From NCBI GenBank assembly GCA_036172665.1, contig CM069876.1, positions 6,944,001-7,008,000 of the forward strand: a stretch of 64,000 nt of DNA, read 5' to 3'. How positions within the stretch are numbered: position 1 is the first letter of the stretch; every line of letters starts with the position of its first letter. The notes beneath the pieces are model-generated. The model was given only the letters and a program-made list of their open reading frames with translations. It was not told where the DNA came from and made no database searches. Both the position numbers and the translations under genes were made by a program. Shown here in pieces: positions 10,894 to 22,948 of this stretch. This stretch comes from Prosopocoilus inquinatus (Eukaryota; Arthropoda; Insecta; Coleoptera; Lucanidae).

Positions 10894-12057
10894 TTAGTTT
10901 TCGCTTCCAGTGCTGGATTCAAAACTATGTAGAGTTTTACGAATATAGACAGCTGCAGAATAAATATACATACTTGATAAAGTTAAACAGTCGTTTTTCA
11001 TGAAGCATGAAGTCCTACATGATGATCTGAAAGGTAACTTATGAATAATACGAATACATGTTTTCTGCAAAGCGAAAAGTATATTAGAATTCGAACTTGT
11101 CCCCCACAATAGTAATCCATACTTTAACTGAGAATATATTTTACTGAAATAAAAGATCCTGCAAGTTTCTGTCCCCCATAGAGAAGAAAGTTTTCTTGAG
11201 GCAAATATGTTTTTACTGACTTTTTTAGATAAATTGGTTATGTGTTCAGCCCAATCTAAGTTCTCATGCAAATCGAAACCCAAATATCTAACTGTAGATA
11301 CACGTTGTAGAGAGATCATTATTGCTTTATTGCATTCATTTGAACTTTTGGTGCTAAACTCCACGAACTGAGATTTAGTTTCATTTAGAAATAATTGAAT
11401 TTCTTGAAGCTACTCAACCGCATTATTAGCCATAGTTGAAAGTGCCTCAACGTTTTTTTCCGTAATTAACCAAGACAGTGCCATCTGCGTACATTACACA
11501 TTTATTAACAGTATTTAGATTTAAAGATAGATCATTTATGTAAAGATTAAACAATACTGGTCCTAGTATACACCCCTTTGTAAATATCAAGTGACGAGGA
11601 TCTACTACATTTACCCAAACATTTCTACTCTCTGTGATCTGCCTTGTAGATATGATGACAACCACTTATGACTAATTCCACGGATACCATAATAATATAT
11701 TTTATCTAATAATCGCTTGTGTTCGACGAGATCAAAATCCTTGCTTAGAATGCCTTCTATTAATTCTAGTGCTGCAGATTTTGTACACTTTCCTTTACAG
11801 AAACCATGTTGGTGTTGTGAAATTATCTTTTTGTCATCTAAAAATTTAGCTAACTTTATTAAAAATGTTTTTTCAAATACTTTGGATAAGGAAGGCAGTA
11901 TTGATACAGGACGATGGTTAATATCAAATTTATCACCTTTTTTGAACAGAGGACAGATTTTTGCTCTCTTAAAAGCAAATGGAAAAACACCTTGACAGAA
12001 AGATAAATTTATCAAATATGTTATCGGTTTTACTAAATATACAGGCTGTTTCAAATT
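10894..12057 (-). pseudogene. LINE reverse transcriptase, broken
   Basis: Copies element RNA into DNA at the target site in active relatives. Reading leftward: INLSFCQGVFPFAFKRAKI then RPVSILPSLSKVFEKT (fingers), QHGFCKGKCTKSAALELIE, LSKDFDLVEHKRLLDKI (box with the first catalytic Asp), GCILGPVLFNLYINDL, then VMYADGTVLV where the family has YADD. The second Asp of that pair has become Gly. The downstream region STVRYLGFDLHENLDW ... YGLLLWGTSSNS is typical of Jockey/CR1-like proteins. The protein is spread over at least three frames (about 11611-12054, 11447-11665 and 10894-11364), so it is dead by both frameshift and active-site loss. The Jockey versus CR1 choice is uncertain. Confidence 0.8.
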
Positions 12058-12873
12058 CGACCCTCACCGTTTCGTTTATTTGAAGAGATAGAGGGTAGGT
12101 TTAAATTTGGCAAAGTTGCTAAATTTGATGAGCATTAATAATCCGGAGAGAGAAAATTTCTATCTTAACTCACATTCGAAATAATTGTAAAAAAAGAAAA
12201 ATTGTCATTTTCTTATTTTGCCTCTATCTTTTTTATTTGAAGAGATATCAAAAAATTAAAGATACTTCCTTAAGACATTTTTCAATTCTCTACACAACGG
12301 TAAACGCCATTTCTCTATAACATGTTTCGTCAAATTGGTACCATCATCAAGTTCATTTTTTCTTATGGTGGCCATATTGAAATTTAGTCGAAAAATAATA
12401 ATTTCAATTTTCAATTTTCTTGTCTGGCAAAAATACATTTTAATTCTGATCTTATTTTAAAGAATCCTAAGAACATATATTATATTGCCGTAATCGGCAT
12501 GAAGAGTAGATTATTTTTCGACTAAATTTCAATGTGGCCACCATAAGAAAAAATGAACTTGATGATGGTACCAATTTGACGAAACATGTTATAGAGAAAT
12601 AGTGTTTACCGTTGTGTAGTGAATTGAAAAATGCTTTAAGAAAGTATCTTTATTTTTTTGATATCTCTTCAAATAAAGAAGATAGAGACAAAATAAGAAA
12701 ATGACAATTTTTCTTTTTTTACAATTATTTCGAATGTGAGTTAAGATAGAAATTTTCTCTCTCCGGATTATTAATGCTCATCAAATTTAGCAACTTTGCC
12801 AAATTTAAACCTACCCTCTATCTCTTCAAATAAACGAGATCCCCATGGTGAGGGCCGAATTTGAAACAGCCTG
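12042..12873. mobile_element. 832 bp foldback transposon inserted in the LINE
   Basis: The two halves are near-complete reverse complements for about 400 bp each, meeting near 12450-12480. Ends are CAGGCTGTTTCAAATTCG and its complement, each bordered by TA (12040-41 and 12874-75), the Tc1/mariner-type target duplication. No protein is encoded: the frames at 12256-12438 are shadows of the arms. The arms differ by only scattered substitutions, so the insertion is fairly recent, and it is younger than the host LINE. Confidence 0.85.
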
Positions 12874-12879
12874 TATAGC

Positions 12880-13860
12880 ACAATCTTTTAAAATATTTAC
12901 TGGTATTTCATCAAGTCCGCTGGAGTCACTTTGCTTGAGGCTTTTTATTATTGAAAATACCTCAAATTCGATAACTGGGGAAAGAAACATTGTGCTATTG
13001 CCTCCGTCCCTAATATTAAAAGGATTTTGACTGGTGTTAGGAAAATCTTGTGCTTCGGTAAAGTATTTATTAAAACAGTTCGCAATATCTGTTGGTTCAG
13101 TGACTACTTTGCCCTTGTATGAAATTCTTTTAAAATCAGTTTTTTTTTTTACTTTGGGAACTGATTATTAATAACTCGCCACACTGCTGCAGATTTGTTA
13201 GATGAATGTTGCACATAGTTTTTAACCGATAATGCTTTTGCAGCTTGTATAACTTGCTTATAAATTTTTTTGTAGGTTCTATAGTAATTTAGAGACTCTG
13301 TTGAAGGATTACATTTTGTTATTTGGTATAAATATTTCAGTTTCGCGCTGCTGATTCTAATACCTGGTGTACACCAGGGTTCTGTCGGTGTTCTTGATAT
13401 AGAATCAATTTTATGGCGTTTCATAGGAAATGCAACGTCAAAATAATATAATAAAGTCTCATAAAAGGAATCCACACATTTATCTACACTCTCCTAAGAG
13501 CCTAATATTGAGTGCCAAGAGTAATTTCTCAACAGATTACTAAATTCAGATTTAGCATGTTTTGTGAATGTGCGTTTGTAATGATATTCTGCAGAATTTT
13601 GTAGGTCTAATTTGAATACAACGCGAATGCTTTGAGCCCTATTGTCCGATAGCATGGTGTTTAGTATTTCAGTATAATAGTCGTCTTTGCTCAGATTAGT
13701 CATTATATTATCTATAGTAGTGGCGCTATGACTAGTGTGTCTAGTTGGGACACCAAAGCATGTGTGCATGTTATAGGACTGAAACATGTTAACGAGTTTT
13801 ATCTTTGTAAAACTATTGGTTTAAAAAATTTATGTTGAAGTCACCACAAAGAATTAATAC
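12880..13860 (-). pseudogene. LINE endonuclease end and linker, broken
   Basis: Upstream part of the LINE protein, minus strand. ILCGDFNINF near 13830-13855 is the conserved GDFN of AP-type endonucleases. ATTIDNIMTNL and LSDNRAQSIRV follow; the family has SDHR at the second site, so a catalytic His has become Asn. The linker (SRTPTEPWCTPGIR, YYRTYKKIYKQVIQ, AAVWRVINNQF) occupies 13149-13475. The piece next to the foldback insertion reads SSGLDEIPVNILKDCAI, the start of the reverse transcriptase, which resumes beyond the insertion as PITYLINLSF. Several frame breaks separate the blocks. Confidence 0.75.
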
Positions 13861-13900
13861 ATTTGATTTTTTGGACAACATTTTTAACAATTTAACATTT

Positions 13901-15650
13901 TTTTAATAATTTAGACATGCATATATTTGTTATAGAAAACTGAAAGCGTTTGATAAACAAATTTCACTTTACTTACATGGTGTTGAAAAATTCTTTGCTC
14001 AATTACTGGTGTGAGTAAATGAGACTAAGGTAAGTCACTTTTGATATATAACTTAGGTTCGGAAATTAAATTAAATTATATTTTCAGACTGTAAAACGAC
14101 CGTTCCAGGCGACAATTTGTGATTTCCTTGTATCTAAATATCCATAATATTTTATTGGAAGATTTTTATTAATGTAAAAACATTTTGCAAACTGAAGATA
14201 CTTTTACCCGTGTACAAATTTTAAAGGGCAAGTCATATATAATAATTAAAGACATTAACTTTTGTAACAGGCAGGAATGTCTCCTTCGTTGTATTTAGAT
14301 TTTTAAAATTTCCACAGCAGTTAAAATTCTCATTAGACTCTTCTTTACAAATGGTACTTCATGTATATTTTTCAGGTTTGTTCAGTAGAATGTCTTTCTC
14401 TAAGCACGCTGTCACTAAAAATTTCATTTTCTTTAAAAGTCATCTAAAACGGAGCTTGTTTTATTGAAACTTTATGCCTTTCTAGATTGAACAAGAAAAG
14501 TTTTTTTTTCGTCTTTATGGAAATCTAATTTACTAAATTTGTAGATTTCAAATATGCAAAAATACATAGAGTATTACATTTAAAATAAGAAAGTTGACAT
14601 CTTTGAGAAACCGGAAGTCCTATCGTGCTGAATAATATCAGATAATATAAATATGATAGAAGGAAAAAACAAAGAATTAAAATAAAAGTTCGCTGATAAT
14701 AATCGTTGTAACCTATCGTAAAGCGAAACCTATTACACGTACATACATAATGCTATCTTATTTGCATACTATTTATTGTATTTGAAATTTAATCTCAGGG
14801 TCTGAAAATCTTAATTTAACGAAGCTTCGGCTGATTCTGTGCGGGGTCCATGTACTCACCAAAACAACAAATGAAATTGATTCTTTTAAGACGCAAATTG
14901 AAAAGTGATGTGTTCATACAAAAATTAATTTTTATTAGCATGTGAGGAACGGTAAGCAAAGCAAAGAATTGATACAAAACAGTTTTTTAACGCACTTTAA
15001 AATTTCTACCTTATCGACACTTATATTCAGTAATATTTACCTATCCCCTAACCTTTGAATGACGTGAAATCTGTTGATGTTGTTTAATGTTTTTAATGAA
15101 AAGGCTAAATGAATTAAATTTTGCCACATTCCCGTTTCCTTCTAAAACAACCCCGTGGTAGCGTAAGTTCAGGTAAACTACAACAAACAACCTTGACCAA
15201 TGGTGTCGGTTTTGTTTCTTTTAATATCAAAATTCTTCGAACAATAAATATTTATTCTGGTTTAGACAATCTTGTATATCAAAGTGTACTCTTCTTTAAA
15301 GTCATTACATCAGAAAACACTGAATCGTTAGTATTAAAGGAGGCAAAGTCGAGTAATGTCAATTTCCAAAAGTTTGTCGGCCAGATTATCATACTAATTA
15401 TTCATTCTTTTTCGAATTTGATGGAAAAACCTATATAAATGTTCAGTAGAAATGTTACAGTAGAAAACATTGAATTGTTGGCATCAAAGAATTCAGGAAA
15501 AATGTGTTTGATGGTGTGTTGTTTGAAATGATACAATGTAAATGACGAGAGCAAGTTCCCTATTCAAGTTACGGTATATTCTCCAATATTTAGAGTGTTA
15601 AACAGACAGGAATAAAGCCCACATCTATCTTTCACTAAAAACACTAAAAA
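13901..15650. other. AT-rich DNA, with one solo transposon-end-like segment
   Basis: No gene recognised. Bases 14568-14630 resemble the sub-terminal module of the DD41D element arms: an AGAGT-TTTAAAATAAGAAAGTTG block followed by ACCGGAAGT. This is probably a fragment of that family. The 105-codon frame at 15121-15438 has no recognisable motif and looks like chance. Confidence 0.4.
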
Positions 15651-15654
15651 AATA

Positions 15655-15745
15655 AAAATTTTGATACGTTAAAACATTTGCCGACGAAGCTATCAATAGA
15701 TAGTAAAACGTTGAATGCTTTTCCAATTTTAATTCTGTCCGGCTA
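15655..15745 (+). repeat. Degenerate hammerhead-like repeat, family 3 copy
   Basis: CCGACGAAGC, then a hairpin (CTATC AATA GATAG), then AAAACGTTGAATG. This matches the intact-looking CTGACGAAGC ... GCGAAACGTTGAGTG at 43623-43657. The tail CCAATTTTAATTCTGTCCGG also recurs at 48376. Core changes (CTGACGA to CCGACGA, GAAA to AAAA) argue that this copy is not catalytic. Confidence 0.45.
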
Positions 15746-15829
15746 GGGTTTAAAAACCATTTACTTAATATACTGAAAGATTCTTACCGTCTTTACTTTT
15801 TACACTTTTCAAAAACAATAAGACTTGTT

Positions 15830-16985
15830 GAGAAACGGGACAACAGCAGTAACCTCCGGCGTCTTGGGCTGCTTTCTTAAGACAGGCTCACGGTGAATGA
15901 TATATTAGGTGATACCACAAGAGCACTAAGCCGTGTATCGATATGTGCATGAAAGCGGGAGATCAATTGCGAGAGCGACAGCTGAAAGAGGGGTCCAAAT
16001 ATTAATGCGCGAGAGAGAATGGCGGTGTTTAATCCTTCAGTACGAGATTATCATTAAACAACATTAAAATATATCTCGCAGTTGCATTCCAAACGTCCGT
16101 GGCACTACCTATTGATCCTTTACTGTGGGCAGGCTCCGAGTCTTCCCCGAAAAGTTCAACAAACTTTATTTTCGTCCAACAAGATATTAAAGGGGAAGCG
16201 AAGGACATGACCTCATTATTATCCAAATTATTTAACAAATAATACAGCAATATGCAAGTTGTTTATTTTTGCCTTCATTTGGTGTCGGAATTTTCCTTTT
16301 CTCTTAATACTAACCAGCATAGAGGCGATACATGATTTTTGAAGAAAAATACACATTGGAGGAGTAAAGAATTTTCAGCTGGATTTCCAGTTTGAATCGC
16401 TTTAGTATTTTCTTCTTTTGCCGTAAACGTCTGAAAGAAGTTCTTTTATAAATAATGAACGAACGAAGTGCTTTTTATAATTCAAGAAATATTTTATTTT
16501 CTCATTTTATGTTTAGATGTGCTAATATAATTTTGTAGACTCTTGTTTGTTGAACGTTTTCGCAAAAATATTTACTGAGGTAATAAACAAGAAAAAGATT
16601 TGAATCACAAAGGGTTATTTATTAGCTGGAGCAAAAAGATTGAATGCGGAAGAGTGGTCTGGAAGAACATTCATAAAATACAAAAACAAAAATCGGACTT
16701 TATCAGACTCTATCGAACTTTATTAAGTGGTGCATCCACGCCTTCAAACTTCGCGGATTGTGGGATCTGCTAGAACGGATTGTATTTAATTTAATTGATG
16801 TTTTATTTCTTTTTCTTCTTGATTTGTTCTTTCTTAAAATGAGGTTTATTTAGTCTATCACGTTGGGTGACAATTGTGTACATATAACATAGAAGCTGTT
16901 ACCTGCGTACACTGAATTCCTCGATAAATTGTTGTCGTCACAAGTGGGCATTGCGTAACACCAACGGCAGCTCGAGAGCTTCGAA
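15830..16985. other. No gene recognised
   Basis: 15830-16260 is higher-complexity, single-copy-looking DNA. A 73-codon minus-strand frame at 16029-16250 has no recognised motif. The remainder is AT-rich. Confidence 0.35.
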
Positions 16986-17099
16986 GAGTGGGACGTGGTC
17001 AAAAAAAGGGACGTATAGTTAAAATTATTTTACCGATAGCCGCCAACTGGAGCAAACACACCAAAGGAATCGATAACATCCAACGACGCTGTGGCAGAG

Positions 17100-17212
17100 G
17101 TTATTTTAAGGTCGTTTTACTTTATTTCATTTGTGTACCTCCTTATCTCGTCACTACCTTTGCGGAGTGACGTCACTGTTTTTTTTTTCGTTACCGCTGT
17201 GTAGAAAATCCC
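17100..17212 (+). repeat. Dispersed repeat R115, copy 2
   Basis: Closely matches 6790-6900, including TATCTCGTCACTACCTTTGC and GAGTGACGTCACTG. Similarity may extend ~100 bases upstream in weaker form (AAAAAGGG ... ACTGGAG). Confidence 0.7.
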
Positions 17213-17989
17213 CACCAAGTCAGTCCAACAAAAATAAACCAATAGAAAGGTTTAAGAATAATAGAATCAACTCATGCTGACAATAACTCGGGTATTTTGC
17301 ATACGAAGAAGTGTAACTTCGACTCTAATGCTCGTATTACACGGTTATATTTTTTGTAGAAAATTTGTGAAATAATGATAGGGAAGTGTCGAATTAACCA
17401 ATAAACATTTACTATGGTAAACTGTCTCTGCCGCTTTGTCCAAATTTTACACAAAAATTATCATCGTGTAAAGCAGTCATAAGTTAAGCTGACATCATAA
17501 GAGATTATGAAAACCAGCGACCTCCCCCATAACAATTGGGGCGAAAAATAAAATGCCAAGTGCTGAACTAATACTGGCGAAACCACAAACGGGGGGGTCG
17601 AAACGCGAAACGCAGGTCAGGGGAGTCCCACGTTCAAGCGCATAATTCACTACAAACTCTTAGCAAATCGACCGTCAAAATATCGAATTATATTGGCAAC
17701 AATCGCGACCAACAGATAAAAAATTGTTTGCAGAAATGCTTTGGTAAATAACTCGACAAAATCAGTAGGGACAATAAATTATACGGAAATTGACATAAAC
17801 ATTTAGAAAGTGAACGGTTTCGAAAAATTTAAAATTCCGTTATCAGTCAATAATAAAAAAAAAAAAAAACTGCCGAGCAATGGCCGGGTTCAGGTGACAT
17901 AACAGAGCCGAGGGAGTCAGAATGGAATATTGCATCTAAATGAAAATGAATCTGTAATAAGTTATATGAGTACAATCCCAGAATCGGTT
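17213..17989. other. No gene recognised
   Basis: Mixed-complexity DNA with a poly-A run at about 17855-17870. No inverted-repeat partner for the truncated transposon to its right was found here. Confidence 0.35.
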
Positions 17990-19277
17990 TCAATTCTAGA
18001 GAAAACAGTTGTCATTAACTGTCAGTACTGATCATAACATCAAATAAAAACATAACATTAAAGTTTAAAGTAGATGCTCAAAGTGCTCTCCTTCAGCTTG
18101 AATACATAAGCGTACTCTGCGTTTCATGTTTTCAAACCCGTTTGCTAAGTGTTCGGGTGTTATGTTAGCACACACATCTGTAATGCCCGTACGAAGTTCT
18201 TCGATTGTGTGACGCCAAGTTCTAAAAACTGTGTTTTTCATGTGCGGATAAATGAAGTAATCCATAATTGTGAGATCCGGAGACCTTGCAGGAAAATTCA
18301 CAATCCGATTATCGAAAAACTGCTGCGGTAAAATCATTGTTTGATGAGCTGTGCGCGCAGTAGCATTGTCTTGCTGAAAAAACCCTTCTGTAAGTTCATC
18401 ATCATGTAGTTGATTAATGAAAGGTTCTAATAACTCATTTCCGTATCTTTCAGCAGTTACTGAGTCGTTAAAAAATATTGGTCCGATGATACGCCTTCTT
18501 GACACTGCTAGCCAAACACCAATTTCTAATGGATGTAATGGAGTTTCCACAAATTCATGGGGATTTTCTGCTGACCATATTCTCATATTCTGTGTATTTA
18601 AATACCCTGAGAGATGAAACCAGGCCTCATCGGAAAAGAAACACTTGTCAAGAATGCCGTCGTTATTTAAGTTATCAAGAAACCACTGACAATATTCTGT
18701 TCTTCTGTGAAAATCTACTGGCCTGAGTTTGTGGACTGCTTGAATCTTATATGGATAAAGCTTTAAGTCTTTTTTAAGAATAGTGTGACATGTTTCCACG
18801 GATAGCTGAACTTCTTGTGAAAGTTTCGCAATATATTTCTTAGGAGAGTATTCCATTCGATCCCGAACATCTTCAATGCAGACTGCAGTCCTTTTCTTAG
18901 CTGCTCCGCTCCCTGTCTCGCGACCAAGTGATCCTGTTTCACGAAATTTAAGAACACAAGCGTGGATATGTTTAACTAGCTGTTCATAAGTAATAGAAAA
19001 ATTAGGAAACTGCTGTCGAAATTTCTGTACACACTGATTAATTGAATAAACTAACTGTCCATTTTCTATTCTACCGGTTTGAAAATAACTTTCAACAATA
19101 AATATTTTCTGCTGTAATTCTAACATTTTGAATTAATTGAAAATACAAAGTGTCAATTTGACATTTGTTTAATTAAATAATTGAATAGATATCAGTGCTG
19201 CGCTGCAAATCTTAGGAGAAAAAAAAAAACAGTGAAATCATAGCCCACTTTAATGAGGAATTCAATTGAAGGCACGG
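17990..19277 (-). mobile_element. Tc1/mariner-superfamily element, copy 1, lacking one end
   Basis: The right end carries the terminal repeat as its complement, ending GGCACGG before TA at 19278-79. Comparison with the complete copy at 26534-27852 shows that homology starts only at CAATTCTAGAG near 17990. The last ~57 bases, including the other terminal repeat, are missing. The transposase frame inside is open from start to stop. Confidence 0.85.
18065..19126 (-). CDS. Tc1/mariner-superfamily transposase, open frame (353 aa)
   Basis: A cut-and-paste transposase that would bind the element ends and join them to TA sites in the nucleus. Start MLELQQKIFIVESYF; the N-terminal ~60 residues match the DUF4817-like helix-turn-helix of this insect family. 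A second helix-turn-helix region lies at roughly residues 85-125 (AKLSQEVQLSVETCHTILKK). Catalytic motifs: CFFSDEAWFHLSGY (first Asp), GFFQQDNATARTAHQTM (second Asp) and FPARSPDLTIMDYFI (third Asp, about 35 residues after the second). The tail EGEHFEHLL and the length near 350 fit the family. All three acidic residues are present and there is no stop or frameshift. The element has nevertheless lost one terminal repeat, so it could at most act in trans. Whether it is expressed cannot be told from sequence. Confidence 0.85.
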   Translation of the reverse strand: MLELQQKIFIVESYFQTGRIENGQLVYSINQCVQKFRQQFPNFSITYEQLVKHIHACVLKFRETGSLGRETGSGAAKKRTAVCIEDVRDRMEYSPKKYIAKLSQEVQLSVETCHTILKKDLKLYPYKIQAVHKLRPVDFHRRTEYCQWFLDNLNNDGILDKCFFSDEAWFHLSGYLNTQNMRIWSAENPHEFVETPLHPLEIGVWLAVSRRRIIGPIFFNDSVTAERYGNELLEPFINQLHDDELTEGFFQQDNATARTAHQTMILPQQFFDNRIVNFPARSPDLTIMDYFIYPHMKNTVFRTWRHTIEELRTGITDVCANITPEHLANGFENMKRRVRLCIQAEGEHFEHLL

Positions 19278-20460
19278 TAGTATTGTGCAAATAATTTCGC
19301 AATACAAAAAAATGACTAGGCAACACGTCGTGTAATTAATCAATTACATATAGCTTCTTCTGAGCAAAAAAAAATCAGCTTTGCCTCCAACCATCACATT
19401 TGCACTCGCTCGAATAACTCCCACGTTTCTCACGAAAATTAATGCGTCACTACCTGCGCCTTCCTCCGAGCAAAATTAAATTATTCTTGCAATATGAGTA
19501 AACCGTACAAGGTTAAAACGGAGATCTTGGCGAGCGATCGAAATTTATCACGCAGAGACCGAGCCGTAAGTGCTCGCCCTTATTACGAAGCCCTTCGATG
19601 CGAGTTAATTAACGTCAGGGTGTGGTTTTTGCGCCCTATATCCCGCCAATAATTTAGACTGCGCTTAAGCTGACGTCGCAACGGAAAATTAAAATACGCC
19701 TGAAATTTACGAAACGACCGTGAAGTTTTGAGTCGATTGCAGAAGATTACGTCAGGTTAATTGAAACTGGGAATTAGCGTTTTATATTTTGCCCGTAATC
19801 TGTTGTAATCCGTCGGCAAGAATTAGCGCAGCGTGACTGGTAAGGGCATCGATTTGGAGCAGAGCAACGACTACCCCTGTCTTGCTTTTCTTTTGCGAGT
19901 TCGTTGTTTTAACCGCCAGCACGCCATTATGCCATTAGGAAAATTTAGGCATGCGGAACAAATCCCATCAGAATGTTTTTGGATGAAGTTTGAAAACCGA
20001 ATCATTTGAAAATACTTACACAAATTACTTCTACTGCCTCTTAATTCTTTGTAATAATAGAATTTACAAGATTCTAAAAAGACTAGAATCAGTGTTAAAG
20101 AAGATAATAAGAGAAATTTTTAATTTAATATTTTTTTAATGTACAGTTTAGGTTGCGTCATCGCGCGGCTAATTTTTGATCTAAAATTACAAATAGCAAT
20201 CAATTTGTTACCTACAGTCGGGGACGAAATTGTGGGTACGACATTCATATTGCTGGTTACTTTCCGCAAACGTTTATCCCTTTATACCTGCAGCATTCAT
20301 AAATCGACAACAGCGTCTTAAAACTATGGAAGTAACATTTATTGGGCATTATTTCATAAATGAATAATCCCTTAATGGTGAGGTTTGTTTCGTTTATTTT
20401 ATAGATGTTTTTAGTTGGACATCATTATGGGTACAACGATGCAGCTTTAGTTTTATCAGA
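19278..20460. other. Single-copy-looking DNA, no gene recognised
   Basis: 19400-19980 is GC-richer and complex, without an open frame or internal repeat. It resembles the other unique stretches of the window and may be conserved noncoding host DNA. 20000-20460 is AT-rich. Confidence 0.35.
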
Positions 20461-21699
20461 ACTATTCTAGCGTGCACACAATATTAGTAGATTAATCTGA
20501 AAAATGGCATTTTTATTGAGTTAATAATTAATAGTGAAATGTTCTAAGAAAGTTCGTTTTTAAACTAGAAATTTCTCATGGCTCCCAGAAAAGAAATCTT
20601 TGGAAATTCGTAAACGTATTGTCGAAGACCGAAAAGGGGGTATAAGTTACGGACATTTAGCAAAATAGTACAAATTATCAAAAAACGCCTTTTAAATTTA
20701 ACCCACATACTACTGTAAATATCGCGGGTCGAGGGCGAAAAAGAAAATCCACACCAAGAAACGATGCCCGAATTGTGTGCGAAGTGAGAAAAAATCGTAG
20801 TGCAAATGCTCTCCAAGTGAGGGAAAGTGTCAATATAAACGTTTCTACTAAAACAATTAAAAGAAGGATTAAGGAGGCCGCCCTTCAAAGTTTTTTAAAA
20901 AGAAAGAAACCATTCATTAGTGAACGAAATAAGAAGAAACGATTAGCATTTGCAAAACAACACGTAAGTAAACCCCCAGCCTATTGGGAAAAAGTGGTGT
21001 GGTCGGATGAAAGTAAATTTGAACTTTTTGGGTCAAAACGAAGAGGTAGAGTATGGAGGCGAGCAGGAGAAGCCATAAGTTCTAAAATGGTAGAAGCTAC
21101 AGTTAAACATGGAGGCGGCAATGTTCTTGTATGGGGTTGCTTTAGTAAAAGCGGTGTAGGCAATTTAGCTAGAACAGAAGGTACGATGACAGGAATATCA
21201 TATGTACAAATCTTGGAAGAAAATTTGTATCCTTCGCTCGAAAAGATGGACCTTGACGACTTTATTTTTCAACAGGATAACGATCCCAAGCATACTTCGC
21301 GAGTTGCTAAGAATTATTTCCAAGAAAATGACATTGAAGTCCTTCAGTGGCCTCCTCAAACTCCGGATCTAAACCCAATTGAACACTTGTGGGCTTATTT
21401 AGACGGCAAAATTTCACGAGAAGGAGTAACAAATTGCACATCTTACTTTAACAAACTGATCGCTGCTTGGGAAGAAGTTTCAGCAGAAATAATAATAAAT
21501 TTAATTGACAGCATACCACGGCGACTTACAGCAATGATTGCAGCCAAGAGACGTCATACTAAATATTCTGGTGAAATTTATGTAATACAAATTTAAAAAA
21601 GAAATAATTTTGTTCACCTCTTATTTCAGAATTTATTAAGTTATTATAATAAAGTACTTGTTTTTTCGTTTATCTTTTCACCTTTTTTGCTAGAATATT
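20461..21699 (+). mobile_element. Tc1 (DD34E) element, inactive
   Basis: About 1.24 kb containing one Tc1 transposase. Possible short terminal repeats are TATTCTAGC at 20463-20471 and its complement GCTAGAATA at 21689-21697. They are only nine bases, so the exact ends are tentative. Confidence 0.6.
20578..21596 (+). pseudogene. Tc1 DD34E transposase, N-terminus broken
   Basis: The ATG at 20578 reads MAPRKE, after which the frame shifts. The next frame gives SLEIRKRIVEDRKGGISYGH before an in-frame stop (LAK then TAG). Another shift leads to RGRGRKRKSTPRNDARIV, an AT-hook/linker GRPR-like motif. From 20775 to the stop at 21596 the frame is open for 273 codons and holds the whole catalytic domain: VVWSDESKFELFG (first Asp), KHGGGNVLVWGCFS, FQQDNDPKHTSRV (second Asp) and TPDLNPIEHLWAYLD (Glu, 34 residues on). 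Only the DNA-binding half is damaged, by at least two frameshifts and one stop, so an active full-length protein is excluded. Confidence 0.85.
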
Positions 21700-22945
21700 A
21701 TATTTAGTTGTCAATAAACTGTTCAGTTGATTATTTTTGTTTATATTTTAATTTTGTGTATATATCTTCTTCAAATACGATAGAACTCTCTTCACAGCAT
21801 CTGGGCTGCCCTATTTGGGACCTACTCAGGAAGAAAGTCCGAGGACTCCACTGCAATCAAACTGATAACTTGGGATACTTATACTTTAATATCAGGGATA
21901 TTTTAAGGAAACTTTCATAAAATTAGATGAGTCAAAACAATTTCAACTAACGAGACATCGTGAAACACAATCCTTCTATTTTTCATTTAATAAAATTGTA
22001 ATAACGTGCGGATGGCACCGGCGGGGGTTGGAAATCCACTTTTCAACCCTTTTTGACTCAAATTCTTTAAACAATCACAGTTGGATCTCAATTTTCTTTG
22101 TTAGGAGCGTCTCTGGTTTTCAGCAAAAAGTAAAAAGCCAGAAATCGATTTTTCAATTTGTTTTCTACGGTGCGGCGCACAGTCGTCTCAATTGACATTC
22201 TATGTGATAAAAAATTATTATAATATATTAAATTAAGTTTATCACAAATTCTTACTTCTGTTTTTCATATCTGAAGAATAATAAAGCAATTTGAATTATT
22301 TTGCTTTATTCATCCGCAAAAAAATTATGGCATCATCTGGTACCTTTCGTTAAGCTTTTTTGTATTTGTTTCAATTGTCAGGTGATATCATAATTATTTG
22401 CTAGAAAATGTTTCTTTTAGAAAATTTTGAAGATGATTCTTATTTTTAGGTAACGTTGCTTTGAAACTTTTTCGATGACCAGAAGAAAATCAAACAAATT
22501 CGCCATACGTAGTATATTGACCATGAACTACAAAAAAAATATTGTACTCAGGACTGAACAGTCGCGAAAGTAATTTTTATTCCAAATTACGTAGAACATT
22601 CGTCATTAGTATGTTATGCCGTTTAATGAGGTAACTTGAAGTATTTTATAATATCTCGCCTAATAAAATCACTTTTTTTTTAATATTCCTTGTTTTTCAA
22701 GGTTCCAAAGATATATTCTAATTACATTACGTAATTAAAACGATCGGAATTTCAAAATACTAACCTCTCCGTATAATTATGTAATAATTATTACCGAAAA
22801 GATATTAAAATATTTTGTCAAAATCTCTTCAAAGATGCTTTACGATTCGATTGTTAGATCATTGAAAATACGTCAACTTGTCAATTGTACGATACGTTCT
22901 GTATGGAATTTTATATTGCTATAAACCGCCTAATATCTTTTTAGA
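21700..22945. other. AT-rich DNA, no gene recognised
   Basis: A minor hairpin with GTGATAAA / TTTATCAC lies at about 22203-22243. Nothing else is supported. Confidence 0.35.
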
Positions 22946-22948
22946 CAT

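Larger units (their letters stand above)
10558..13900 (-). mobile_element. 5'-truncated non-LTR retrotransposon (Jockey/CR1-like), interrupted
   Basis: The element reads on the minus strand from about 13900 to 10558 and ends in an (ATT)n tail, seen as ATAATAATAATAATAATT on the plus strand at 10558. It holds the end of an AP-type endonuclease, a linker, reverse transcriptase boxes and the region after them. An 832 bp foldback element (12042-12873) has inserted between the linker and the first reverse-transcriptase boxes. Excluding that insertion about 2.5 kb of element remains. The second LINE piece at 49.1-49.8 kb has a similar 3' end (TTTATTGTC next to the trinucleotide tail). Confidence 0.8.

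Noticed and set aside
16029..16250. 73-codon minus-strand frame as a host exon
   Set aside because: The surrounding DNA looks single-copy, but no motif or clear splice pair supports it.
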